Below are positions 53,801 through 64,000 of a DNA stretch of 64,000 nt, in pieces (position 1 is the first letter of the stretch; each line of letters opens with the position of its first letter). The notes beneath the pieces were generated by a model that searched no databases, had not been told where the DNA came from, and saw only the letters and a program-made list of their open reading frames with translations. The position numbers and the translations under genes were made by a program. The stretch comes from Prinia subflava (lineage: Eukaryota; Chordata; Aves; Passeriformes; Cisticolidae). The DNA lies in assembly GCF_021018805.1 (NCBI RefSeq), contig NC_086248.1, forward strand, positions 26,544,922-26,608,921, read 5' to 3'.

Positions 53801-56591
53801 TGTGAATAAAAGACAGATGATGTACTAGCAAACTGACAACTCTCTAAAAATTTTCCATCATTATTATCTTTTTTAATCATAATCTCTCAAAGCAGCTTAG
53901 GCCCAACAGGCTCCATAATCTATTTTAGAGAACAGACTCATAAAATATATATCACACTTCTGTTAAATAAGAGAATCCTATCTCTACAGTATAGTGTATA
54001 GCTCTATATTATATGCTATAGCAGTAGATCCTACAGCTGTTCTGGAGCTCATTGGTTGTGGGTAGATGGCAGCTGCAATCATAAATAACTTTAGAGACAC
54101 TAGGACAGCAGTTTTTAAGAGTTTGTTCATGCTTTGAAGAGCTCTTGCCACATCTCAACAAACTCTTTCTCCTTATCCTCCCCACAGGTATAGTTAAGGT
54201 GTCTCTTAAACTTTCGTTTAATCACATATTTAGTCTTAACAATCATAGAAAACTGACACATCCTTTTACAGTTTCATTAAGACCTCTGAAGGGATTTGAG
54301 ATGTAGGCTGGTTTTAAGTAATAAGCTTATAAGCATGACCAAACAAGAAACAGAATGGAGGGATCCTAATTCAGGGTCTGATGTAGTAGAATACCTGCAT
54401 CGTGAACATAAATCCCATGAATCACAGAGGTTCTTTACACGCTTAAAATTAAATACATGTAAAGCTTACATGCTTCACTGAATCTGTTACATAATATCTA
54501 AACTAGATGAAAAGGAAATCTAAAATTGTATGAAAGCTCATACTGACACTTCTTTCTGAAGTGGCAAAATTCTATAAAAATGTCCAGGAGAGCATAAGGA
54601 GGATTAGTCTAAAATAGCTTCACCTCTTCCTTGTGAACTCAGTTTCTTTCCCCTCAAAATCCTGTTTTCCTTTGATTTCAAAAACACTCCAGCATGTTAA
54701 CCCACGTTGAAAATAAACTGATAGAAAAAGATGCCATTGGATTGGAGATATTTTAGACACCTTGAAAAAGTCTCCATAATTTTGTGAACTAGGAAGGAAA
54801 AAAGCAAGAGCCATATGCTGAGTACAGGTGACTGTGAAGCTAATGTGATTACTCACAGGCACAGGGTATTACAATGTGTTAACAATTTACACTTCACAAG
54901 GTTTACATTGTCTGATATCAAAGTGCAAAATTATGTCTTCAAGTGAAAGTGCAGAGAAGATTAATTTATATAATTCCCTTTTGCATTGCTCACCCAAATA
55001 ATAACTCTGCTGAATTATATTGAATGGAACAAACTGTGGGAATGGCTAGCTATTTCCTGTGAAAATTGCTACAATCTCGACTACTGTATCAAATCTAGCA
55101 TATGAAGTTAACTACTGGCTAAATCCTTTATTATTCTTAACTAGCCTACTGTGATCTTAATTTTCAACCTCAACCCCCAAAAAACCCCTAAAAATTAAGA
55201 CGGAAAAACTTGCTACATTTTTTCAAATCTAGTCCAAAAACTAGAGTTCATTTGAAAGTTTTACATTCACAAATACAAACTGTGGGACATCAATAGGTAT
55301 CTCACGAGTCTAGACATAAGCTGAGGTTAATGACATCAAATGAATGACTGCTGGAATTTATAGATATCTCCAGACACATTTCTTTTTCCTGCTCACAGCC
55401 TTACAAGGTATGAATCATTTTGAAGGAGGACAAAATGAGAGAAAGAACCCTTGAACCCTGGAAAAACATAGGTTTTGGGGTAACCACATCTCATTTTTTC
55501 TTTCTAGGTACCTCAAACTGAAACCTGAATGTGGAGGTGAAAGTGCAATTGTTTTTCCTTAACCTCTTTATATAATTTTCACTGGCTCACTTTTCTCTTT
55601 GATGGAAAATGTCAGACTTGTTTTAAATCATACATACACTGTATAAATGTTATTGAGGACATAAATAGTTCTGCTGGAGACATGAGATTGTTCTAATTAT
55701 GACTGAAATAACAGAAATTGGACCAAATAGATTTTTTTCAAAGCCAAAGACATAAAGGCAAAACTCCCCAGACTAGTCTGAGATAAATTATGGTAGCCAA
55801 TGATGCAAGTTAGAAATGTTAAGTTAGGAACAACATCTAGAAAAGAAACTTCTAATGTTCAGGGTGATATTATCCAGTATTTCTCAACAAATCAGGAATT
55901 CAACAAGTGTATCCTGGGGAACAAATGTAGCAAAGTCTTTAGTGTGACTGTTTCAGCCTAAATTCCTGCAACAGACTTACATTTTAGTGCTATTTTTGCA
56001 GCTTTGTCAGAGGAGTTGACCTTTAAGTAATGTACAGAATATACACAGGCAACATATCAAATTAAACAGATTTCCTGGTTTTAACACATGACATTTAAAT
56101 ACTCTTTTTTATTGAACAATTTATAAAACTTTTACGGAATACTAAAATTTTTGGAGAATTTAAAAATGTTAATCTTATAATTAACAGTCAAGGATATACT
56201 ATCTTCACACATGCAAGACACTGATATTCCAAACCTATTGCTATGAACTTTCCAGTAATGCACCACCATCTGCTTTCATGCTAAAGTAGAATCAATTTTT
56301 TCCACTCATTAGGGAATTTCACAATGAATCAGATAACACAGCTTACCTAATAAAGAAAGAATTATACATTTAATGTTAAAGCCATAAAGCTTATTTATAC
56401 AGAAAGGAAAAGAAAAATGGGTAGCATAGAGTGCACTACCTACCCTTTATAGTCTTCCCTATCTATAAAATCCTCCCTTCCTATTGAATGATAGCAGTCA
56501 TGTGGCACTCATCACTGAGAAATGAAGATTAATTTACATGACAAACATAACTTCTATGATGCATTCTAATACAGGTTTAAAATACATCAGG

Positions 56592-57334
56592 TGTGGTGGT
56601 CTGTAAACCTTCCACAGAGAACAATTCACCACCCTGAAAAGTGCACAGCATCCAGATTACCCCGGTTAGCAGTGACTCCCCTTTGGGAAGTCCCCCTGCG
56701 AGATTTTCTTAGAGTCAGGGTGAGCAAAATTGCTTCAAACCATGTGCAGTCCCTAAGCTGCCTCAGTTTCCAGAAACTCTCCTTTGAGAAGTCCCTTTGC
56801 AAGTTTTCCTTGGTTTGAGGTGAGGAAAAAAACCCCACAAACACCTTAAACCCATGAGCTTTGCAGTTCTATGTTAATATTTCAGACCCTATTGGTTAGG
56901 CTCTGTGTTCCTGGTTTTTACCCCTCCTGATTGGTTCTTTTTGGATCCTTCCCCTGATTGGCCCCTTTCCCAATTCCTTTCCCTGTTGGCCAAGTTGTGA
57001 AACCCCTCCCCAGCTATCCTTGATAATGCCTCTCCCCTGGGATAATTTGGCTCTTTTCCCCTCTGGAACTCATGGAATAAGGAAGCTCTCCTGGAGATCA
57101 GAAAGGCCCCGTCTCGCTGCTTTTACTCCTGCCTCACCCAGGGTGGCCAACGCGGCTCTGCTGCTCAGACAGCCACACAAAGAGCAAAGCACTCTGCACA
57201 AGAGGGTGCACGAAGAAAGAGCAAATCACTTTCTGCCTGAGAGTGCCTGTGCCTCCATCGATCTAGGTGTCTTTTTAAAGGCGATTCTAGCAAGGAGGGT
57301 CGTGGCATCTTCACCACTGGACCAGAGCGTGACA
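56592..57334 (+). mobile_element. Solo LTR (~0.74 kb), antisense to EYS
   Basis: Starts TGTGGTGG and ends GTGACA, giving the TG...CA termini of an LTR. The flanks ATCAGG (left) and ATCTTG (right) agree at four of six positions, compatible with a decayed 6-bp target-site duplication. Several ATTGG (inverted CCAAT-box) words lie between 56890 and 56965. An AATAA-type signal near 57076 is followed by a GC-rich R/U5-like part (CCGTCTCGCTGC). No internal retroviral sequence follows. Open frames of 72-140 codons here are by-products of the element. The family (an ERVK-like passerine LTR) is an inference. Confidence 0.65.
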
Positions 57335-60300
57335 ATCTTGTACTAACGTCTAATTTCCAATTAACTTTGGTAATTTGTAGTTTAAAAAAATAGAAATATG
57401 GAAATACTGAAGGCAGTATTAAAGGGAACAGAGGCTTCAGGTTGTTGCCCTTCCATGCTTTATACGAAATCCTCACTTTGTCCCTTTGGCATAAAATCAG
57501 TGTTGATAATTTCAGTTTGAATTGGGAAATACACTGATTTGTATGCATACTTTTTGATTTCCTTAGAAAAATTGAGATAGACTTCAATTTTCCAAAACTG
57601 TCATGTAGAGATATTTAAGAGGTACCTGTTTAGAATAAGTACACTGGATATTTAGATAAACTGCCTTGGCCTAATATATCCATAAGGGCAATTATAACTT
57701 GAATGTATTTTTGTAAGCGCAGAACAACCTGCTGGAGCTTACTAGTCAAGGAACAATTGAATAAAAACAAGAAATTACCCTTAATAACACTCATCAAGTT
57801 AAAACAGATAACTGAAAATGACGTTTGCTTGCTTTCACTCTAGGAGGTATTCTTATAAACTGTAGAAAAATAGTTACTAACAAACTAAGTGTATCTTACC
57901 CTAGCTATCAAATCAACAAATTCACCCATGCTAGTGAAGCCAAGAATATCCACAGAGGGTTTGTATGTAAAATCCTGTGTACCCCATGGGGACTGTTAAT
58001 ATGCCAGGTAAGTGTATCATGAGTTTCTTGCTGAAATTAAGTTAATGGTAGGTACAAGGCAGATCAAAAGGATGATTAATGAAAATATATCACTGAAATG
58101 TACATATTTAATACAGCATGTTAATAATAACAGCTTATTTAAATAACAGCATGTTTAAAACAGATCACAGCTATCTTTAAAGAGTGAAGAGAAAATTTCC
58201 TTGACTGTAACACAGTTTCTGTATTGCATGCACGAAAATTGACTTTCTCCACTGGGAGGTCTATGGTAAATAATTATAAAATTATTGCAGATGTTCTCAT
58301 CTCCTGTGATTATGAGCTCTTTCTATGTTTCTTGAAGAACAGGTCTCTGATTACCAAAGGTTTATAATCATAGTTCAGTTGGGCAAATTCTGTTTTCGTT
58401 AGACTAAATTATCAAGCTCATTGAAAATTTAGGATTAAATAAAATCACTCTATACTACAGTTACTTTTCAGCTACTAAATACAGGATCCACCAAGTCATA
58501 CTCTGATCTATATAAAGATGCAGTGTGACAGCATGAGCTCTGGGATGTAGCTGCCCCAGTGAGCTCCCAGCCAATGAACATGTCAGATATGGCAGCCCTG
58601 GCTGACCCAGGAGCACTAGCAAAAAGGAGGAGGCTGTTCCCTGTATTGAACAAGGGGTTTTAGAGGGTAAAAGCAGAGCTCTGTGAACAGAGAACTGAAT
58701 TCATCTTCTCCACACAAAAAAGAAAAAGAAATGTTATTCTTCCAGTACTAGGATCACAACCTAGGCAGAAATACTAATCACTGTTAATATCTCAACATCA
58801 GGTAAGCTGCAGGAAAGTAAAAGGCACCTCTTCCACTTTCAGAAAAAAAAAGTAGATTTCTTGTCAAAACTGGATGTTTGACCATTAAAAGGATGATATG
58901 GTTATACAGCTGAGGTTATGTTCTCCAAAGGAGCTACTTGTTTCAGGATTTCTTTAAAGTTTCTATTCTGTTTTATTGAATGGAATGGTTGCTGTTGTGC
59001 CTTATGTAGAGTCAGTCCTAACCATCAGAGATTTGGTTACAACTGCAATTTAGTGCAAGGGTCCTCTGCTTTTAATTTGCTCTTGGGGTAGTTATAATTC
59101 AGTTATATTTTCACACATGATTTTTGAAACAAAATAACAGAAAGAGAGAAGGGGTCCCCTCCATTTACACAACTAAGATAAACTTCCTTGGAAGCCAAAT
59201 TTTCTTGGAAGTGTAGTTGGTGGTTAACTCTTTCCAGTGTATGAACACTGCTGACCTGCACGGGTTAAGCTTCAAAGGAGAAAATGGTTTACAAGGCTGC
59301 ATTTTTCAATAAGCAACATAAAAATAGTTTTTTCAGTCAGTGAAACAGAAGGTACTTTCCCCAAAGTCTGTGGCACATGGAAGTACTCAGTCCAGATAAT
59401 ATCATTCAAACACAGATTATGTCAGTAATTATTAAAAACACCAAACCATAGAAGATCCCTGGAGACCGACAGATCAGCTGGAAGGTCAGAAGAAAGCAGC
59501 AATCAGACACTGGTGGAAGGAACCAGTGAAGTCCCACAGAGCAGTTATGGACACATACTGATATGGCCTATTACCACAGGATGTCTGTCAAACTCCTGCT
59601 TAAACTGAACATTGCTTACTCCTGGCATAACCCTTGCAAAAAGCCAAAACCTGCTCTCATCCAAAATCCCACAGATGATGCTGTTAAAAAGGGATGCCAA
59701 CTGCATTCTTTGGAACACAGAAGGAAATTCTGGCACATAAAATGTATGCAAATAAATAAAAAAAAACTTTATTGAAGTGTTGAAAACATTGAAGCACTAA
59801 CTAAATATTTTATGTTTTATGGAAACACACTTTTTTAGTTTTTCTATTTCATGTTGCAGTTTCCACAGCTGCACTGTATTGCAAGAAAGTGCAAAGAGTA
59901 TGCCCAGATACCAAATATGTAAAAAATACTCATGAGATTCAATTTTAACACTGACAACTTACAAATATATGATTTATTATAAACTTGAAAAGGCTACATG
60001 GTGAAATATTCTCTGATATCTAAGCAACACATGATTTTTTTTGAGCTGATAGTCAGTGATTGCTCTCACATATAGTGAGTGCAATGACCTATTTTTAGAC
60101 AGTAACACAAGGTGATGCTAGCTCAGATACACCAGCAGTCTGGCAAGAGCATTCTTAACTCTAGTTGCTTTTACTTAATACTATGGGAAGGTCATTAGAG
60201 GATGATACAGTTATATAATCATATTCTAGAGATTTTTTGGTTCTTTTCCTGCACAACACTAATGCCTTTTAGTGCAATGAGAATTATCTACTGCAATTCA

Positions 60301-60998
60301 TAGCCCACAGTACTCTAAAATCTAAAATAGTTTTTGAAGCCAGCTATGAAATTTACTCTAAAAAAGAACTTTCTGAAAAGCAATAATGAAAAGCAATTAA
60401 AATTACAAAACAGAAATATTGATCGGTCTGCCTTGTAGCCTTGATTCATTTTACAAAGAAACCAAAATTACTAAAAGAATTATTTTTTTATTCAAATTCT
60501 AATTAAAATATGTTCATTTGATTGATCTGTGCTTTATGAGCTACAGTAGCAGAAATAGAAATGAGGTTTTTCACAGAGTAAAAAAAAAAGCCTTTTTCAA
60601 CAAAGGATCTGACACAGTGATGGAAAAGCCTAGTCTGTAGAAATGGAAAACATAATCTTTTGAGGAAGTCAACTTTCTCTTGTCCCAGAAATAATACACT
60701 GAAAAACATACATTAAAACTACACAATTTTGCACAAATAATGTAATTTTTTTTTCATTAACTCAAATTGCAACTCTTAGGAGTGTGCCTGACTTATATCA
60801 CCTAATTTGCACTGGAAATAAGTATTATTCGATTTACCTCAATGAATTTGCTCCTCAGTTAACCAAAAGTAACTGGGATGAAAAGCAGAGAAATATGACA
60901 ATCAATAAATACCTCTTCCCCCTTTTCATCTCCAAATCAGAATAAGGCTTTCATTTAATAACTAAAAAAAATTAGAAAAAAAAATTAATCACAATTAC

Positions 60999-61228
60999 CT
61001 TTTTCACAGAATCGACCAGTGAAGTGTAGTGGGCAGTCACACTGGAACGAGGTGGCCCCAGTGGGCAGAGAGAGAGGATGACAAGTCCCTCCATTGTGGC
61101 ACAGTCCCTCCTGGCACACGGATGGCAATGCAGGGGAACTCTCAGAGGGCACACCAGGGCCAGGCAAGTGAGGCACATCAGGAGAAATCACAGGGAATGC
61201 TGTTGATAGATGTGTGGGTACAGAGATT
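60999..61228 (-). CDS. EYS: EYS internal exon: Ser/Pro-rich linker plus EGF-like domain
   Basis: This 230-bp internal exon of eyes shut homolog supplies 76 whole codons, from ISVPTH to GRFCEK. The first ~36 residues are a Ser/Pro-rich linker with no domain. They are followed by an EGF-like module with all six cysteines, at exon residues 38, 43, 49, 63, 65 and 74. Its CHNGGTC segment fits the O-fucosylation consensus (C2-X4-S/T-C3), and the C5-C6 loop has the usual glycine. The acceptor is a pyrimidine-rich tract ending TTTCAG (AG at 61230-61229). The donor is AAG|GTAATT (GT at 60998-60997). The exon begins with the last base of a codon and ends with one base, G, which joins AC of the next exon to give Asp. 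The segment before the Cys-rich part is open further upstream only by chance. In the known family EYS is a secreted extracellular matrix protein around photoreceptors; human loss causes retinitis pigmentosa 25. The identification rests on the EGF segment (PLHFTGRFCE) and on the next two exons. Confidence 0.93.
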
Positions 61229-62160
61229 CTGAAAGGAGACAGAGAACAGATCAAAACAAAAAAACCCCATGAGATTTAATTTTATTAAGCTTCAATTGAT
61301 ATTACTTTGTAGGGTTTTTTTTTTTTAATAGAAATTCAGGCTATACTTAAGAAAATATGAATACATAAGGAATTCCCAAATCAAGTCCCCTTCCAGAAAA
61401 CTCTCAAGAACACAATGAAGGTATTTTTTCCTGTGAGGGAGCAAGGAATAATCTTCATGCAAGTAGCACAGTTTTTATGTGCTCTCATAATTCATTTTTG
61501 GTGGATATCAACAATGATTGATAAATAAATACAGGCTTAATTTATTAAATAACTCATTGCTTGAAGTTACCAAAATTTTTAAGGCAATTCTATAAGAGAC
61601 TTCCATACAAGTAGATTGAGCATGCCTAGCAGAAGCGAAGAAGCTCTAGTACAGAAACACGGTATCTTTTAACTCACAGAAATATTGGGGAGAAAAGGGG
61701 AAAGGTGAAGAAAAAGATAGACGTTTTTGGTTTAATATCACCTGTTTGTCGACTCTGTTTATTACATCTTTTTGTTTCTACCAGAGAGCCAAACTTGTGA
61801 CTCACTAAAACTGTGTAAATGTAAGGCTTCCAATTTACCAAGAACAACTCATATATAGCACACAATTGTACTATGGTGAGGAAAAGCAAAAAGTATCGAG
61901 AGTCCCAAGAATATTCAAGACTATTTAATAAGCTTATTATCAATTAAAAAATAAGTTCTCACTGAATTTTACATAAGAGATAGAGATACTTCTTTCATTT
62001 TCTGAAGTCCAAGAGACACCGATTTCTTTTCCCAGAAAGCAATTTCTAATTCTGAATTCTAATGTGAAAATGAAAATCTAAATATCTTACTATTTATACC
62101 TCCTTGGTAATTTAAAACTTTGTGAATATTTCTCTTTCTCTTATGCTTTAATGTTGTGCC

Positions 62161-62191
62161 AAAAAAAAAAAAATCAAAAAAAAAAAAAAAA
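62161..62191 (+). repeat. Two poly(A) runs separated by TC
   Basis: Runs of 13 and 16 A lie about 30 bp before the CR1 fragment that follows. CR1 does not make poly(A) tails, so the two are probably unrelated. Confidence 0.92.
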
Positions 62192-62221
62192 TCAGAGATC
62201 TAGACCACCACTCGTATTAAT

Positions 62222-62602
62222 ACAGGGTGAGAGTGGGACTGTTTGGCCAGGAGAAGAGATTTTCGGGAGACCTAATTACAGCCTTCCAGTACCTGAAAGG
62301 GCCTGAAGGAAAGTTGGAGAGGGATTTCCTATGGGAGCATGTTGTGACAGAACAAGGAGGAGTGGCTTTAAGATGAAGGAGGGCTGGTTTATGTTAAATA
62401 TTAGGGGAAAATTCCTTACTGTGAGGCATTGAATTAGGTTGCCCTGAGAAGCTGTGTGTGCCCCATCCCTAGAAGTGTTCAAGACCAGGCTGGATGGGGC
62501 TCTGAGCAACCTGGTCAGGTGAATGGTGTCCAAGCCCATGGCAGTGAGGTTGGAATTAGATAATCTTTAAGACCTCTTCCAACCCAAATTTATGATTCTA
62601 TA
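62222..62602 (+). mobile_element. CR1 LINE 3' fragment
   Basis: Contains the CR1 words TGTTTGGCCAGGAGAAGAG, CCAGTACCTGAAAGGGCCTG, CTGGATGGGGCTCTGAGCAA and AACCTGGTCAGG, and ends with TTCCAACCCAAATTTATGATTCTAT. It is 5'-truncated and diverged. Two A runs (62161-62191) sit just upstream. Confidence 0.88.
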
Positions 62603-64000
62603 AAAGGGAGATGAGGTTGAACTGAAATATCACTAACATTTTGGGTGAAACAGAGCATAGAAATTAAGTGCTTAATCAGTGGTTTATAGGCACCACAAGT
62701 AGCAATAGACAGTAGTTTTTGGCAATGTGTTAAAAAATCAACAGTCAAATTCCTACTTATTTTGGTGAAAATGATGGCATACAGGTGCTTTACAAAAACA
62801 AAAATTAAAAGAAGCCCATATACTGGTCCCAGCTGTGGCCTTCCCTTTCTCTTTGTCAGCTGCTCTTCTATCAGCTCAAACCCCTGCTTCACCATATTTT
62901 AGAGTTGGGAATATGTAGTAAAAAGAAGCATTGGAAAGTGGTGATGCACCAGTAGATTGCAACTGCAGAAACAAGATAGGTGGGGACACATTCAGTGTGA
63001 CATTACCTTCACCACTTCATGCATCTGTCTAGTTTCTTCTTAAGTCTAGCTTTCAAATTTTTACATAACCTATTTACCTGAAAGCTGATTTTAATAATTT
63101 ACTTTTTTTTGAATCCATATTTTAGAAAGTTCTAACAAACTTCACAATATTCTGAAAAAAACTCCACTGAACATAACACATCCCAGGTAGGTAAGTTGTC
63201 TGTTAATATCAGTATTAATAATCTGCTTGTCTAAATTATCAATACAGCAAAAAAAGGATACATGCCCAGAGGCAATTAGGAAAGAAATGGAGGTGGACAG
63301 AGGAAGCAGACAAATAATTCAGGCCAAAGTAAATATCTAACAGGAACAAAAGAAAGGAAAATTAACTGAGAAAGGAGTGGAGCCTGGGAAAGACCAAAAG
63401 GGTACACAGGGCTTATGTGCCAGTAAAGAGAAGATGTGCAGAGCCGTAATAGTAAGGAAAATATTAGAATGGGATACTTAAGCAAGGATACAGTATGCAT
63501 CCAAAACACAAAATAGCCAAAACACACACACTGTGGTGCTTAGCAATGAGGATTTCAAAGCAGCCAAAAAAACAGGCAGTCATCAAGGTGGCTGGAAATA
63601 AATACTTGCAATATATTTGAGGCTGAGGACTTGTTAATAAAGGGCTTGAAACTTTAAGAAAATAAGTGACTTACTGTTTATTTCCATTTAGATGAATTCA
63701 ATAACAATATTTTCATTTATATAAATACAATGAAAACAATGTAATTGCTGGATTGATAACAGTACCTTTCTCCTAAAAGAAAAAAATCCTCACATGAACT
63801 TCATGTAGGCTATTCCATTCAGAGCAGCATTAAGGGTGCATTAACGTGTTCTACCAACAAGCACAGCAAATAGAAAATGCTTAGTCACCTGCTGGGATTA
63901 CCACCTTTGATTAAAAGTAAATAAACCAAAAATCTCAATTTTGTCCCCAAACATAACTTAAATGTTGTAGAAACTCTGAACTAATAGTATGTTTACATAA

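Larger units (their letters stand above)
18989..60998 (-). other. EYS: EYS intron of about 42 kb between the EGF exon and the laminin G exons
   Basis: Bounded by donor GT (60998-60997) and acceptor AG (18990-18989). The split codon G|AC restores Asp and a continuous frame, so no coding exon need lie between them. Contents are CR1 fragments near 20210, 23883, 27860, 35808 and 48905; LTRs near 32359 and 56592; simple repeats near 19510, 32551 and 50824; and GC-rich islands of unknown origin near 38950-39430, 48450-48690, 52650-52860 and 58500-58640. The remaining stretches (for example 21000-23800, 24000-27800, 28000-32300, 33500-35800, 36000-38900, 39500-48400, 49500-52600, 53600-56500 and 59800-60900) are AT-rich and show no gene I can support. 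Confidence 0.82.
61229..64000 (-). other. EYS: EYS intron upstream of the EGF exon (partial)
   Basis: The intron ends with a strong polypyrimidine tract and AG at 61230-61229. It contains two adjacent poly(A) runs (62161-62191) and a CR1 copy (about 62222-62602). The preceding EYS exon must supply two bases of the split codon and lies beyond the window. No other exon is seen. Confidence 0.8.

Noticed and set aside
57020..57587. 108-codon plus-strand and 140-codon minus-strand frames
   Set aside because: They overlap each other and the LTR ending at 57334. The minus frame runs from LTR into intron, with no domain.
62590..62895. 101-codon minus-strand frame
   Set aside because: It starts in unique intron and ends in the CR1 tail region. 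No homology recognised.
1..64000. CRISPR arrays, tRNA/rRNA genes, operons, phage or plasmid functions
   Set aside because: None seen. The sequence is eukaryotic intron with LINE and LTR repeats; the direct repeats found are microsatellites or lie inside LTRs.

Overview
This window is vertebrate and almost certainly avian genomic DNA. It is AT-rich, intron-dominated and contains many CR1 LINE tails in both orientations, plus three GC-rich solo LTRs of the kinds scattered through bird, especially passerine, genomes. There are no bacterial-type genes, operons, CRISPR arrays or phage features. No tRNA or rRNA gene was recognised.

The only protein-coding gene I can support is EYS (eyes shut homolog), on the minus strand. 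Three consecutive internal exons are visible. The first (60999-61228) encodes a Ser/Pro-rich linker and a complete six-cysteine EGF-like domain. The second (18824-18988) encodes the N-terminal part of a laminin G-like domain. The third (10688-10841) encodes the middle of the same laminin G domain. The splice sites are canonical GT-AG, and the reading frame passes through both junctions (codons split G|AC and A|CT). The laminin G domain must continue in exons below coordinate 1, and the preceding EGF/laminin G exons must lie above 64000. EYS is a large secreted matrix/proteoglycan-type protein of photoreceptors, so the window is a small internal slice of a very large gene.

Layout, left to right (3' to 5' for the gene): 1-10687 is intron with two short CR1 relics and a 41-nt poly(A) run (poly(T) in the transcript) 77 nt from a splice donor. 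Then comes the 10688-10841 exon, followed by an 8-kb intron (10842-18823) with a sense-oriented LTR and an antisense-strand CR1. Next is the 18824-18988 exon, then a 42-kb intron (18989-60998) with CR1 copies, a ~1.06-kb LTR (about 32359-33416), a ~0.74-kb LTR (about 56592-57334), simple repeats and several unassigned GC-rich islands. The 60999-61228 exon follows, and finally intron (61229-64000) with another CR1.

I found no convincing new biological system. The points most worth checking are the sense LTR with polyadenylation signals close to an exon, the long poly(T) tract next to a splice donor, the unassigned GC-rich islands, and several non-repeat open frames that lack clear homology. 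All family assignments are from pattern recognition; nothing was searched against a database.
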